NCBI GenBank assembly: GCA_020137815.1
Contig: CM035352.1
Span: forward strand, 5,128,998-5,192,997
DNA: 64,000 nt
Direction: 5' to 3'
DNA from: Hormiphora californensis
Lineage: Eukaryota; Ctenophora; Tentaculata; Cydippida; Pleurobrachiidae
The position numbers were made by a program, and so were the translations under genes. The notes below the pieces were generated by a model. The model made no database searches, was not told where the DNA came from, and saw nothing but the letters and a program-made list of their open reading frames with translations. Each line of letters opens with the position of its first letter. Within the stretch, counting starts at the first letter, position 1. Below, piece by piece: positions 37,142 to 48,100 of the stretch.

Positions 37142-40100
37142 TCAATCGGAGCTTTGTAACATTTCTTCAAGCTCCGCCTCAAAGTTATCTGAATCGAGTT
37201 TCCCATCTGCCCCCTCTACCATCTCGAAATCCTGAAACCACAATGTTAGCGTAATATAAAAATTCGAGGGATGAAAGACGCATGACCATAGAAGAATGTT
37301 GCCTTTCTTGACCCTGTTTGAAAAAAAAAGAAGAATACACATGTCACCATTGATTTATAGAAAACTGAAATACCTGTAACTCCTTCTCAAGTTCTGCCTC
37401 CCACTCCTCTGCCTCGTGTTTACCACTACTACCCCCTCCTCCTCCTCCTAGTCCCATCTGTTTGAGCTCTTCCTCGTTCAAAACTGCATCTGAAGGGATT
37501 AAAGTCGAATTTTTTATTTAAGCGACAGGCCGCCGCGCATTCAAAGAAGTCGCGGGGCGTTGTACTTGCGTGTGACAATTCGAGAAACCTTTTCGCTCAT
37601 ATCTCCAGTTCCTGATAAGATAAAGAATAGATCTTGGTTGCGTTGGAAAGGTCTTGAAATTATCTTTCCAACGTTTCCGGGTTCAAGTCTTAAGATTGCC
37701 AGGAACTCGATCTCGATTATCACACGCAAATACAACGCCGCGCGACCTCTTTGAATGCGCGGCGGCCTGTCGCTTAAATAAAAAATTCGACTATAGTCAA
37801 TTATATGACAAGTACAATCTCTTTCTAATCTCTATCTCTCTATTTTTCTTTCGTTCTCTATTTCTCACATTCTCTCTCACCTTCTTCTGCGTCTTCATAG
37901 TTATGATCGCTAATAAATTCCTCCTCCTGCGGTGACATCGATAGCTGAAAATAGAAAATAGAAATTAATCAATTAATTAATTAAATCGTATTGAAAATTA
38001 ATTAACATGAGAGAGCAGTCAGTACAGCTGTGTTGTTGGCGAAACACAACACACACAAACAAACACAATGACTTTGACACAAACACACACAAACACACAA
38101 ACAAACACAATCCTACCTCAGGCTCTAAGCTGGGATGTTTCATGCGTTGTTCGTCCGTACCCCCAGATCCACTAGTCGCGGGGTTCTCTGCTGCCTCTGT
38201 GTGTGGGGATAATGAATATATTATTCAAATGAGAGGGATTATGTGCACCTCGAGTTTCTCTAATTTCTGGAGAACTAGCATTTATCATAATATGTGCCCC
38301 TTTCTGCGGCGCTCCGTGCTTGTGTGTTTTAGGCGGTTAGACAAAACCGCTCCAATGATAATTCAGATTTAGGAGTCATCCGCACACTACACACTAAACA
38401 CACAGACAAAATCAGCTAAACACACGTCAGATAAAAACACTAAACACCCACTAAACACACAAACGCAGACCATTTAACTTACTATCAAGGGTAGCAAGCT
38501 GGGCACTCTGTTTGATCAAGCTGACTCTGTAAAAGTAGTTCCTCCAAAAGGACTCTTCTTTTATTCTAAGAAAATGAAGGGGTTATAAATATGGGGGAAT
38601 ATAATTTGGAGATGAACGTCGAAGTGGTGGTCGTTCGTTCAGTGCGTTTCTACGCGACAGTGCTCCTTCATAAAACACTTTATAGGCCCAATACAAAGCT
38701 GTAAAGCTGTTGCTCACAATTTTGGAACTTCAGTGGAAGTTTTTAATATTTTCGAGTAACTTTTAACATACCAGTCTCCATAGTTACCAACTCAGTTGTC
38801 ATGGCAACCGGTGTGTTGAAGTTGAAAGGGACGAAAAGAACCGCCCGGCGAAGCCGGGTGGGTTATCAAAAAGCCCTTACTTGAGGCGCACCCAATGGGT
38901 GCGCTAGTGGGGAAATATGATGGACATCAAATTCTGGTTAACAAGCACAAATCACTTTCTAGTCTATATTATAATTCTCTATGTACGTATACGTGGCTTT
39001 GTCCGTCTTTTTGTCCGTCTTTTTATGTCTCTCTCTGACTGACTCTCTGTTTTACTTCGTTCACAGTAGACATAACAAAATCATACATTGTTTAGGCCAT
39101 TGGCCATGCATTGGCCATACAATAAGGTTTTAAAGTTTTCAGGCCTAGTCTTCTCACTTGTATATCTCTAGATCAGGCGACTTGAACCCTCTCTAAACAT
39201 AAAACCATCCTGCCCAATCTCAGATAATACTCACACTTTAGGGACTAGTCTAAAACGCATATCATTGAGTCTTGTGTCGTGGTCCAACATAGCTAGCGCT
39301 ACCGGCATGTGAGTGTCCATATCAAACAGGAATTCAACACCAGCAGGGGGATCTCGCATCACGTTCCGTTCGTCCTAAATATGAAGGGAAGGATTATAAT
39401 AAAAAATATTATTCAAAAAATAGTTGAGTCTACCCACGGGCAAGTTTAGAGTTCTGAGGACTATAACTACCACGAAGACAATTAATAATTCTAGAGTCGG
39501 GTTACCTTGTTCGACCCTCTCTACCTTACAAATGTAATGGAGGGTTAAAACATGACAAGAGTCGGGGGCTTGGGTGGAGACTGAAGAGGGCTGGGGGTGT
39601 GATTCCTATATCTTACCGCAGAGAGTGTGAGGATCTGTTTCTTGATTTTCTCTTCCTCGTTATACCCTACCCAGGGAGGAACTGCTGCTCCTCTTCTTCT
39701 CTCCTGCATCAGTGCAAACTTCTTCTGTTCTTCCTCGAACTCAGATAGCATCTGAAAATAATAGTTTGTAGGCATTATATACTACATAATATATATATAC
39801 ATATATGTTCATGGTTTACAAACATACACACATAAGTCGCAGCCAGTGTGTCATGTAAATGAAGTATTTCATCGTTTAATCAACGTGCCCTACTCACGGG
39901 GATGGCGGGGCCTTCCTTCTGAATGCTCTCTACTGACGTCTTTACACTTGAATACATGTTGTTAAAGTATGAACCAAGATTGCTCCTTGCACTTTCCATT
40001 GACTCCTTGTTAACCTTTTCACCTGAAGAGAGACACGTGTTAGCAGTGGTTAGGAGTAAGCTGTTTATACTTTAGGTTGAGGTGCTCACAGAGTGGCTAT

Positions 40101-43100
40101 CAGATATCTCGGATGGTAATTAGGTCTCTATCAAAGAGACTCTGTTATCCACTTACCTATCTTTGAAGTTATCTTGGTATAATCAATGTTCTGTAGCCTG
40201 TTCCTTCAGTTTTGCAGTGTACTGCTGATGTATAGGACCACCAGGAGGAGCCTGCATCAGCTGTTCGCATCCGAGGTTTCAGCAGCATCTGAATGTAAAC
40301 AATGTTTGGTTATCTAATAGTCAACATGATCAATGATTTTCTAGAATCTAGCTGCTGTATTGCAGGGTGTGAACTGCATGTCGTGTTTGCTAGTCGCGAG
40401 CGCGCTTGCGAGACAAGCAAACACGTCAAGGTTCATTAACAAGCATGCTGCTCAGTCATTTTAGATTTAATACACAATGTAAGGATACCATGTAATAGGT
40501 GAGACTCTTGCCGTCACCCTCGTTCAAGTCCCGTGAAAAACGGAGCAGTACACGCAAACTGATGCCCATTTTCCTCGCGTGACCCCGATTCAGCAGTTTG
40601 AGACACCAACTCTTTAGGGGGCCATATCTCAGGAACCAGACAAGATAGGAAAAATCGCCGTCTAACGAGGCGTACAGTTTTTAATCTAGTTTACCACTGT
40701 ACCGGCCGTTTCACTCTCCGACCTAAAACAAAAATCGCAACCCCACAAAACTTCAAAATAATGAAATTCGCATCTCGCATGTCGTGTTGCATGTCGTGTT
40801 GCATGTCGTGTCATGTTATTGACGCGCTGGCGTTCAACTCTCACACAGCAGCTGCAGAACATGGCGGGAAACATCGAGGAGTAGAGAGAGGGTCGGTGCC
40901 GAATAAAATATTTCTTGATCTTGATATACTCCATCTCTCAGCTATCCTACCCCTCATCAACTCGATCTCTCAGCTACCCTACCCCTCATCTACTCCATCT
41001 TTCAGCTACCCTACCCCTCATCTACTCCATCTTTCAGCTACCCTACCCCTTATCTAGTCCATCTCTCAGCTACCCTACTCCTCATCTACTCCATCTCTCA
41101 GCTTCCCTATTAGGGAAGCATAGAGATGGAAACGATTAGGGGTAGGGAATCCCTATCCATAATCGTTTCCATCTCTATGCTTCCCTAGCCCTCATCAACT
41201 CCATCTTTCAGCTACCCTACCCCTAATCTAGTCCATCTCTCCGCTACCCTACTCCTCATCTACTCCATCTCTCAGCTACCCTACCTCCCATTTACTCCAT
41301 CTCTCAGCTACCCTACCTCCCATTTACTCCATCTCTCAGCTTCCCTACCTCCCATTTGCTCCATCTCTCAGCTTCCCTACCTCCCATTTACTCCATATCT
41401 CAGCTTCCCTACCTCCCATTTACTCCATCTCTCAGCTACCCTACCTCCCATTTACTCCATCTCTCAGCTTACCTACCTCCCATTTACTCCATCTTCCAGC
41501 TTCCCTACCTCCCATTTACTCCATCGCTTACCTTCCCTACCTCCCATTTACTCCATCTCTCAGCTTCCCTACCTCCCATTTACTCCATCTCTCAGCTTCC
41601 CTACCTCCCATTTACTCCATCTCTCATTTATCCTAACATTCCTACCCCTGAGAGATGGAGTAAATGGGAGGTAGGGAAGCTGAGAGATGGAGTAAATGGG
41701 AGGTAGGGAAGCTGAGAGATGGAGTAAATGGGAGGTAGGAAAGCTGAGAGATGGAGTAAATGGGTGGTAGGGTAGCTGAGAGATAGAGTAAATGGGAGGT
41801 AGGGAAGCTGAGGGATGGAGTAAATGGGAGGCAGGGAAGCTGAGAAATGGAGTAAATGGGAGGTAGGGAAGCTGAGAGATGGATCAAATGGGAGGTAGGG
41901 AAGCTGAGAGATGGAGTAAATGGAAGGTAAGGTAGCTGAGAGATGGAGTAAATGGGAGGTAGGGAAGCTGAGAGATGGAGTAAATGGGAGGTAGGGAAGC
42001 TGAGAGATGGAGTAAATGGGAGGTAGGGTAGGTGAGAGATGGAGTACTAAATGAGAGGTAGGGAAGCTGAGAAATGGAGTAAATGGGAGGTAGGGAAGCT
42101 GAGAGATGGATCAAATGGGAGGTAGGGTAGCTGAGGGATGGAGTAAATGGGAGGTAGGGAAGCTGAGAGATGGAGTAAATGTGAGGTAGGGTAGCTGAGA
42201 GATGGAGTAAATGGGAGGTAGGGAAGCTGAGAGATGGAGTAAATGGGAGGTAGGGTAGCTGAGAGATGGAGTAAGTAAATGAGAGGTAGGGAAGCTGAGA
42301 AATGGAGTAAATGGGAGGTAGGGAAGCTGAGAGATGGATCAAATGGGAGGTAGGGTAGCTGAGGGATGGAGTAAATGGGAGGTAGGGAAGCTGAGAGATG
42401 GAGTAAATGGAAGGTAGGTAAGCTGAGAGATGGAGTAAATGGGAGGTAGGGTATCTGAGAGATGGAGTAAATGGCAGGTAGGGAAGCTGAGATATGGAGT
42501 AAATGGGAGGTAGGTAAGCTGAGAGATGGAGTAAATGGGAGGTAGGGAAGCTGAGAGATGGAGTAAATGGGAGGTAGGGTAGCTGAGAGATGGAGTAAAT
42601 GGGAGGTAGGGTAGCTGAGAGATGGAGTAGATGAGGAGTAGGGTAGCGGAGAGATGGACTAGATTAGGGGTAGGGTAGCTGAAAGATGGAGTTGATGAGG
42701 GCTAGGGAAGCATAGAGATGGAAACGATTATGGATAGGGATTCCCTACCCCTAATCGTTTCCATCTCTATGCTTCCCTAATAGGGAAGCTGAGAGATGGA
42801 GTAGATGAGGAGTAGGGTAGCTGAGAGATGGACTAGATAAGGGGTAGGGTAGCTGAAAGATGGAGTAGATGAGGGGTAGGGTAGCTGAAAGATGGAGTAG
42901 ATGAGGGGTAGGGTAGCTGAGAGATCGAGTTGATGAGGGGTAGGATAGCTGAGAGATGGAGTATATCAAGATCAAGAAATATTTTATTCGGCACCGACCC
43001 TCTCTTTTATTTTCACAACAGAAAGGCTGTTAGCTTTCTTCTGCGTGTTTCATGAACGGTCGATAGCAGCTTGAAGAGATAGCGAGTAGTGTTTCGTGCC

Positions 43101-44654
43101 GGTAGGAAGCCCTCTTGTTCCTCATCTGGTATTGATTCCATGGCGCAAAGATCTTTAATTCTTTTGTCCATAACCCTTTCAAGCATCTTTCCGATGTACG
43201 ATGATATTGTGATGGGTCGGAAGGAACCTGGTTTTACATAGGACGACTTTCCAGGTTTCTGGATGAATGTAACGTAGGAAGAGTTCCACAGCCATCGACC
43301 CAGCTTTAGGCATCTCGAAAACATATCGGCTAAGTACTGCACAGTTCTGTGGCGAAGGTGTTTCAGCATGGTTGGGTGGATACCATCTCCGTCCCAGGCT
43401 TTACCACTCGCTTTCATAGAGCTGATGGCTGCTGATACTTCGTCGGCTGCTACTGGGCGATTGAGTTGATCCTCCGGGTCGTGATGATCGTCATCCTCTA
43501 TCTCGTTCTTCAAACGAGCATAATCCTCAGTTATTCCGTCGAGGTGAACATCGTCAAAATCCTCACCTTGTAGGTGTTTACCAGTAAAGTAGGCATCAAA
43601 GAGGATGAGATCTTTTTCAGAGTCAAGGTGTAGAAGATCTCCGTTTTGGTTTTCTAAACATCCAATACTGTAAAACTAGATATTTTCGAGGCAATTAATT
43701 TTCGCGATTCGATCAAAATTTACTATTTTCGCGATTTTAATTTTCGCTAATCCCACTGCTACCCCCATTTCACGGTCCTAGTCTATTGTCTAATTACGCC
43801 AAGAGTGCAGTCATCATTGCCATGAGACACCAGACCTGCTTGGCGTAGACCAATGAAATGTGAGCATTTTCTCATTGCTGATTGGCTCTAAGAGATAGCC
43901 AATCAGGGATGAGACAGAAAAGGCTCACATCTCATTGGCTTACAACTCCTACTGAATCCCTTGCCACGTATAAGAGCAGTGGTCACATGACCATTATTTT
44001 CTGTAAAAAATCGTCCAAAATATTTTCGCGGAATTAATTTTCGCGGATTTTCCAGCCAAAAATAAAGAGCGAAAATAAAAATCTCACGAAAATTTCTAGT
44101 TTTACAGTAGTATTCTCCTCTTTGGCAAGGAACATTCTGCGATATTGCTCCCAGAATTCACTGCATTCTTGGACATTGAGACCGTTTAGTCGCTGGTGAA
44201 TCCACTCGTTTTTCTTCTTAATCAGCGCCTCCTTGAAAATATCTTTGGCTTGCTCCACTGCTTCTTTGTTGGTATTAGTTCTTCTATAGCGCAGCCTTTT
44301 CTGAGCATCTCTGAGTTTTACAGACAACTCTGACAATTCAGGAGTCCAAAATGGCCGGGAATGTTTGCAAATAGTCAACATGATCAATGATTTTCTAGAA
44401 TCTAGCTGCTGTATTGACTATTGAGTAATGATAAATGAATAATAATAAGCTATATATGTGAAATAATAACTGAATGCCGAATGGTACTATGTGGAAGTTG
44501 TACCTGCAGCTGTAGGTTTATCATCAGGAACTATTTCCGGGGTGGTATCTGATGGAACTGCTGCAGTCTCAGCGGCGGCAGGTTCCATTCCCTCAGATTG
44601 CAGTGTTATGTTTGTACTGCGATAAGGCTGTTCGGATCCCCATAAACTAAACAT
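37142..44654 (-). CDS. SYAP1: SYAP1 (synapse-associated protein 1, BSD-domain protein)
   Basis: SYAP1 is a BSD-domain cytoplasmic/endomembrane protein linked to growth-factor-stimulated AKT signalling. Exons in transcript order: 44654-44504, about 40289-40160, 40022-39898, 39751-39617, 39374-39235, 38565-38483, 38196-38117, 37944-37881, 37489-37374, 37231-37142. It starts [14 protein letters not shown] middle region ([19 protein letters not shown]) precedes [20 protein letters not shown] and [20 protein letters not shown]. The BSD core follows: [34 protein letters not shown] and [20 protein letters not shown]. The C-terminus is acidic ([27 protein letters not shown]). Each block has a counterpart in human SYAP1. 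Exon 2 carries one or two one-base shifts (near 40270 and 40188). Intron 1 contains the composite insertion at 40363-44369. Confidence 0.85.
37503..37793. mobile_element. Hairpin MITE, about 290 bp
   Basis: TCGAATTTTTTATTTAAGCG at the left pairs with CGCTTAAATAAAAAATTCGA at the right; arms include GACAGGCCGCCGCGCATTC. Two imperfect internal copies of TTGTACTTGCGTGTGA / CGCAAATACAACGCC complete the palindrome. It lies in the SYAP1 intron between exons 8 and 9. Confidence 0.75.
40889..43004. mobile_element. Foldback-like element: inverted arms of about 30-bp tandem repeats
   Basis: The termini AGAGAGGGTCGGTGCCGAAT and ATTCGGCACCGACCCTCTCT are reverse complements. Inside each is ATTTCTTGATCTTGATATAC followed by tandem units of about 30 bases. 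The left arm (about 40925-41645) reads CTCCATCTCTCAGCTTCCCT-type units; the right arm (about 41646-42965) reads the complement and is about twice as long. A short inner palindrome with GGAAACGATTAGGGGTAGGG appears once in each arm (near 41130 and 42740). The overall design matches Foldback elements. The long open frames with [15 protein letters not shown] are repeat artefacts. Confidence 0.8.
43013..44369 (-). pseudogene. 5'-truncated non-LTR retrotransposon ORF2 fragment (linker plus reverse transcriptase N-part)
   Basis: On the minus strand, 44360-44115 encodes [20 protein letters not shown]...[14 protein letters not shown], typical of the segment between endonuclease and reverse transcriptase in LINEs. 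After an inserted MITE, 43660-43013 continues with [60 protein letters not shown] and [20 protein letters not shown]. This covers the RT fingers (KPGK, FRPI motifs). It stops before the catalytic YADD region, so the copy is dead. Confidence 0.75.
43666..44109. mobile_element. 444-bp MITE inserted in the LINE fragment
   Basis: TACTGTAAAACTAGATATTTTCG at the left end pairs with the reverse complement ending CTAGTTTTACAGTA. The interior repeats ATTTTCGCG words near both ends and has a palindromic middle (GCCAATGAGATG-type). The LINE reading frame resumes beyond it, which shows that it is a later insertion. Confidence 0.75.
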
Positions 44655-44889
44655 GTCGTGTCGAGTCAGACATGCTAAAAATACAGAAATGTCACTGTCT
44701 TGGGACTTGGTCCAAAATTTACGGATTTCTCTCTTTCGCTGCTCAACTTTTTCACGTATCTCTATTTCTTATTATAATAATCCCCAACTGCGACATCTCT
44801 GGGGGACGTCTCCAGACCGGATTCCAACGAAAACGGAAAAATGAAAGTCCGATTTTTGGAGGTTCCGATTTGAAAATAAAAAGCTAAAG

Positions 44890-45115
44890 TCCGTTTCAAG
44901 CGACTTGACCCGTAATTCTTGGAATTTGGCGCATTGCGCGTGTATTTACAAAGGGGAAATCCTGAATTTCCAGGAATCTCAGGTCAAGTCGTTTGAAACG
45001 GCCAGCGTTAAAATCCGGGTGTTTCGTGAGTGCTGACAAACGGTTTTTTAGGGTTAGGGCTAAAGTGGGGTTAGGGTTAGGGTTGGGGTTTGGGTTGGGG
45101 TTAGGCCTTGACATT
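44890..45115. repeat. Dispersed repeat with telomere-like GGGTTAGGG words (copy 2, partial)
   Basis: GTTAAAATCCGGGTGTTTCG is followed by GGGTTAGGGCTAAAGTGGGG and several GGGTTAGGGTT words. These match the start of the repeat at 20990 and part of 46960-47130. An inner inverted pair (CGTTTCAAGCGACTTGACC with GGTCAAGTCGTTTGAAACG) is present. It lies upstream of SYAP1 exon 1, between it and the retrotransposon ORF1. Confidence 0.6.
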
Positions 45116-45277
45116 CCCTCATCATCATCATCAACAATATTTATTATCCCGCTTTATAGCATATATTTGTAAGATAACACTTAAAAAAGAAAAACTTTAC
45201 GGCTACCTTACTGCTTTCAAAAGCGGTTTATCAGTATACATGATCTGTATATATTGCTAGATCAAGTGTTTATATGA

Positions 45278-46222
45278 TTAGTTGTCCCTTGGTGCTACTA
45301 ACACCCTCTTTCCACGGATTATATAGTGGGTTCCAGGGGACTGTTTCACCTTCTCCTTCAGTTCACTTACTAGCTGTTTCCGTTCTCTCCGTTCTTCAAC
45401 AGTTCTATCAGGAGAAAGAAATACTTTTCCAAACTTGTCGTTCCCTTTCAGCAGGGATTTCTTCGACATTATTGACATTTGAGCGTCTCTACTCCTCAGC
45501 ACGACTTTTACAGGTCTTGCAGATGAAGACTGCTTTCCTAAGCGCTCGGCAGATTTCACTTTCGGAGCCTCTTCAAGCTCACTGAAAAGAGACTTAATCT
45601 GAGTTTCAAGCTCAACACCATTTACATGGTCTTTCAACTCTTCCAATCCATGAATTATGATGTTACACCCACGGTCCTCCGAGGCTGCCACGATAGCCGA
45701 TTGAATCTTCTTTGGAGCCAGGGCCGAAGCACACTCCTTCTCCAAAATGGATGCGAAGCTCTTCATTTCTTCCTGTGCCGTTGACTGCACAGCTGTTATT
45801 TCAACCTCCCTCTTCTCAAGTAACTGCCTCTGGATCTTCAGTAGTTCCTCTTGTGCCGCTACAAGATCTCTTTGGGTTTTGATTAGCTCTTTACTCTGCA
45901 ATTTGAGCTCTTTCTCTAACTGTTCAATCTTCAGGGTTTCGTAACCCACCGTAGACAACTGTTCGGTAACTGGGAAGCTCTGTTCTATCAGAATACGGCA
46001 TGCACCCTCCACAAGGTCTAGAAGCACTGGCTTGTTCAATGCATTCAGTTTGTTCCTGGAGGGAACTTTCAGATCATCCCATACGTCCTCTGTCTGCTGT
46101 CCGTACTTCACTCGGCTCGGGTCAATTTCACCGAACCCACCGGTCAGCGTTAGTATCTCGCTTACCCACTCCACGGTTCGTTCTTGACAATCTTCAATCT
46201 TCAAAATAGTTTGACTAGTCAT
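45278..46222 (-). CDS. Retrotransposon ORF1-type protein (coiled coil plus RRM-like domain)
   Basis: An intact 314-codon frame. After an N-terminal region (about 1-100) comes a long coiled coil (about 105-180, LEKELKLQSKELIKTQRDLV...LLKIQRQLLEKREVE). An RRM-like part follows (about 195-270: RGCNIIIHGLEE, ETQIKSLFSEL, AERLGKQ, RPVKVVLRS). The C-terminal part reads FLSPDRTVEERRERKQLVSE...YIIRGKRVL. This architecture is that of L1-type ORF1 nucleic-acid chaperones. No reverse transcriptase follows it downstream on this strand before SYAP1 exon 1. The frame has no frameshift, unlike many host genes here, so the insertion may be young. Confidence 0.75.
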   Translation of the reverse strand: MTSQTILKIEDCQERTVEWVSEILTLTGGFGEIDPSRVKYGQQTEDVWDDLKVPSRNKLNALNKPVLLDLVEGACRILIEQSFPVTEQLSTVGYETLKIEQLEKELKLQSKELIKTQRDLVAAQEELLKIQRQLLEKREVEITAVQSTAQEEMKSFASILEKECASALAPKKIQSAIVAASEDRGCNIIIHGLEELKDHVNGVELETQIKSLFSELEEAPKVKSAERLGKQSSSARPVKVVLRSRDAQMSIMSKKSLLKGNDKFGKVFLSPDRTVEERRERKQLVSELKEKVKQSPGTHYIIRGKRVLVAPRDN

Positions 46223-46283
46223 GTCGAGACATCCACATTATAAATAAACGCTTCAGCCTCTCTGAACTCATTCGGCTTTGCAA

Positions 46284-46796
46284 CTAGAAGTCCGTGCCCC
46301 GGCTCAGGGCATAGTCCAACAAGGAGTTTCCATGAACACACGAGTACCCCCTGGTTGGTGGTCTATCAGCAATGCCCCTGAGGTACCCTCCCAGTACAAC
46401 CTTGAGTTCATCGATATTCCCGGCGTCCTTGACACATTTAGGAAGAGTGTTCCATAGTTTCGCCCCAAGAACCGAAAAAGAGTTTTCAAACATAGTGGAC
46501 GCCGACCTTTGTGCCCCATGATTGAATTTTGGGATCACTGCCCGTGCCCCGTAACGAGGGGTGTCCTTGAAATCAAAACCGGGTCCGTTTGGGGCTAGTC
46601 CCTTACAGATTTTGAACATGTGGATAAGGACATAGCGCTCCCTGCGCCTCTGCAGGGACTGTAAATCAAGGAAAGCAAGTCTCTCCCAGTAGTCCAAGTT
46701 TTGACACCCTAGGATACAGTATCGGATGTTTTCCTCTTCTACGTCTGTTCCTTGCAGGTAGATCCGCGTTTCCTCTTCATTATCGGAGCTTCCCAT
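46284..46796 (-). CDS. LINE ORF2 C-terminal-tail-like protein, 170 codons
   Basis: The frame starts MGSSDNEEETRIYLQGTDVE and includes YWERLAFLDLQSLQRRRERY, VLIHMFKICKGLAPN and FENSFSVLGAKLWNTLPKCV. Such RL-x-LQSL-x-RRRERY...K-I..GL.PN...F..R..K.WN.LP motifs are common at the extreme C-terminus of jockey/CR1-clade reverse transcriptases. Here the segment has its own start codon and no RT domain. It lies 61 bases upstream, in the same sense, of the ORF1-type frame. It could be the 3' remnant of one LINE next to another, or a separate ORF of a two-gene non-autonomous element. Confidence 0.65.
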   Translation of the reverse strand: MGSSDNEEETRIYLQGTDVEEENIRYCILGCQNLDYWERLAFLDLQSLQRRRERYVLIHMFKICKGLAPNGPGFDFKDTPRYGARAVIPKFNHGAQRSASTMFENSFSVLGAKLWNTLPKCVKDAGNIDELKVVLGGYLRGIADRPPTRGYSCVHGNSLLDYALSRGTDF

Positions 46797-46864
46797 TTTC
46801 TTGCTGCCCTCTTGGGCTCTTACATAGACATTTGCTGAAACTCAATAAATAGTTTTACGTTGTA

Positions 46865-47330
46865 GTTGATGAAAGTTTGAAACTCCCTACCAGATAAACT
46901 TTGAATCAGCCAAAACGGTTGAGTGGTTTAGCGGTTAGAGCCATTTTAGTGAATCAACTTTTTTGGCAGCGCGCACCTGTAAACAGGCCACCAAACACCC
47001 AGATCGTAACGGCGCCCGTTTGAAACGGAAAACGTTAAAATCTGGGTGCCTTTCATTGCTAACAATTCGTAGTTTTAGCGCGCGCGACGGGTTAGGGCTA
47101 TCCGTTAGGGTCTGGTTAGGGTTTGGTTTGGGGTTATCGGTTAGGGCTATCGATTCTCTATCAGTTACCGTTTAGTTTACTCAAATTGGCCATGTGGTTA
47201 CGTGGCTATAGCCGTTTGAAAAAAGTCGGTCTAAGTATACTCTTTTGGCAGCGCGCACCTGTAAACACGCTGCAAGGCACCCAGATTATAATCGCGCCCG
47301 TTTGAAACGCACTTTAAAATCATTATCAGT
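46865..47330. repeat. Dispersed repeat with telomere-like words (copy 3)
   Basis: It contains AGCCAAAACGGTTGAGTGG, two copies of GGCAGCGCGCACCTGTAAAC, GTTAAAATCTGGGTGCC, GGTTAGGGTTTGG, GGGGTTATCGGTTAGGGC and TAGCCGTTTGAAAAAA. The order agrees with 20990-21545. It lies just upstream of the retrotransposon ORF pair. Nothing further is recognised in 47331-48088. Confidence 0.6.
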
Positions 47331-48100
47331 AAGGTGTAAAAAACTACGACTCCAAATCACGCGCAAAATGGAACACGCGAGCTTTGTCCAGATCGAAATC
47401 GTAAAAGCGCTGCTGAATTAACGCCGCGCGGAATGAATTCGGCCGAAACAGAAAAACCTCAGAAACTCAGAAATCTTGTGTTTCTCCACAAAATTTCTGA
47501 TTTAAAAAAGTTCAGTCATCCGTGTGACAAGCACCCCGCTGCAAAGTGCACTGTACAAACCCAGCGGGCCTCAAACAGTGAATTTACCCTACAAGGGCCT
47601 TTATCCCGCGCTGGGGTCTGGGCATATTCCAAATAAACCGGAGCCCGGATCTGGCGGTCCTAGTGAGTACTGAGTAGTTGGCTTACCGCTTAATAATGCA
47701 TGGTCATATGGCTCGACTCCTTTTTCTAGCCGCTAAGGGAGATTTGTTGACTGTGGACTTAAGTTTCGGTTTGGAGGACTCGCCTGGGCCCTGGGGCCTG
47801 GCTGTTCAATATTATTCTCATTTACTGCCTTCCTAATTCCTCAAAGCTTCAATATTAATATAACACTATTGTAGCTATGTCATGTTAACAGTGGCGATAT
47901 GATTGAAAATGACATTTTAACATTTTACAGGGAAATATCTAAAGAGGTAAGGGTTTAATTTCACTAAGTTATAAAGATGCATTGTCATGTTCTAACCCTC
48001 CCGGCGCCCGAAACACAGTCTAGCCAGGCAAAAGATGCAAACAATGTGGTAACGTGAGGTCACCTTTTTTAGCGAGTTTTGGTGCTAGTTAACACAACAG

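Larger units (their letters stand above)
40316..44416. mobile_element. Composite 4-kb insertion between 47-bp direct repeats
   Basis: The 47 bases at 40316-40362 (starting AATAGTCAACATGATCAATG, ending GCTGCTGTATTG) recur at 44370-44416. Between them lie, left to right: a GC-rich palindromic spacer with CATGTCGTGTTG repeats, a Foldback-like minisatellite palindrome (40889-43004), and a minus-strand LINE fragment (43013-44369) broken by a MITE. Everything is inside SYAP1 intron 1. A 47-bp target duplication is longer than is usual for LINE insertion, so duplication by another route is possible. Confidence 0.65.

Noticed and set aside
38007-38372. 121-codon plus-strand frame with [11 protein letters not shown]
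   Set aside because: It overlaps a SYAP1 exon on the opposite strand and CA-rich repeats; no family resemblance.
41356-42342. Long [15 protein letters not shown]-type repetitive frames on both strands
   Set aside because: These are translations of the 30-bp minisatellite in the Foldback-like arms; both strands are open because the unit lacks stop codons.
47433-47636. Candidate first exon of CDC45
   Set aside because: The frame (MNSAETEKPQKLRNLVFLHK) does not resemble the CDC45 N-terminus, and no donor in the right phase was found.
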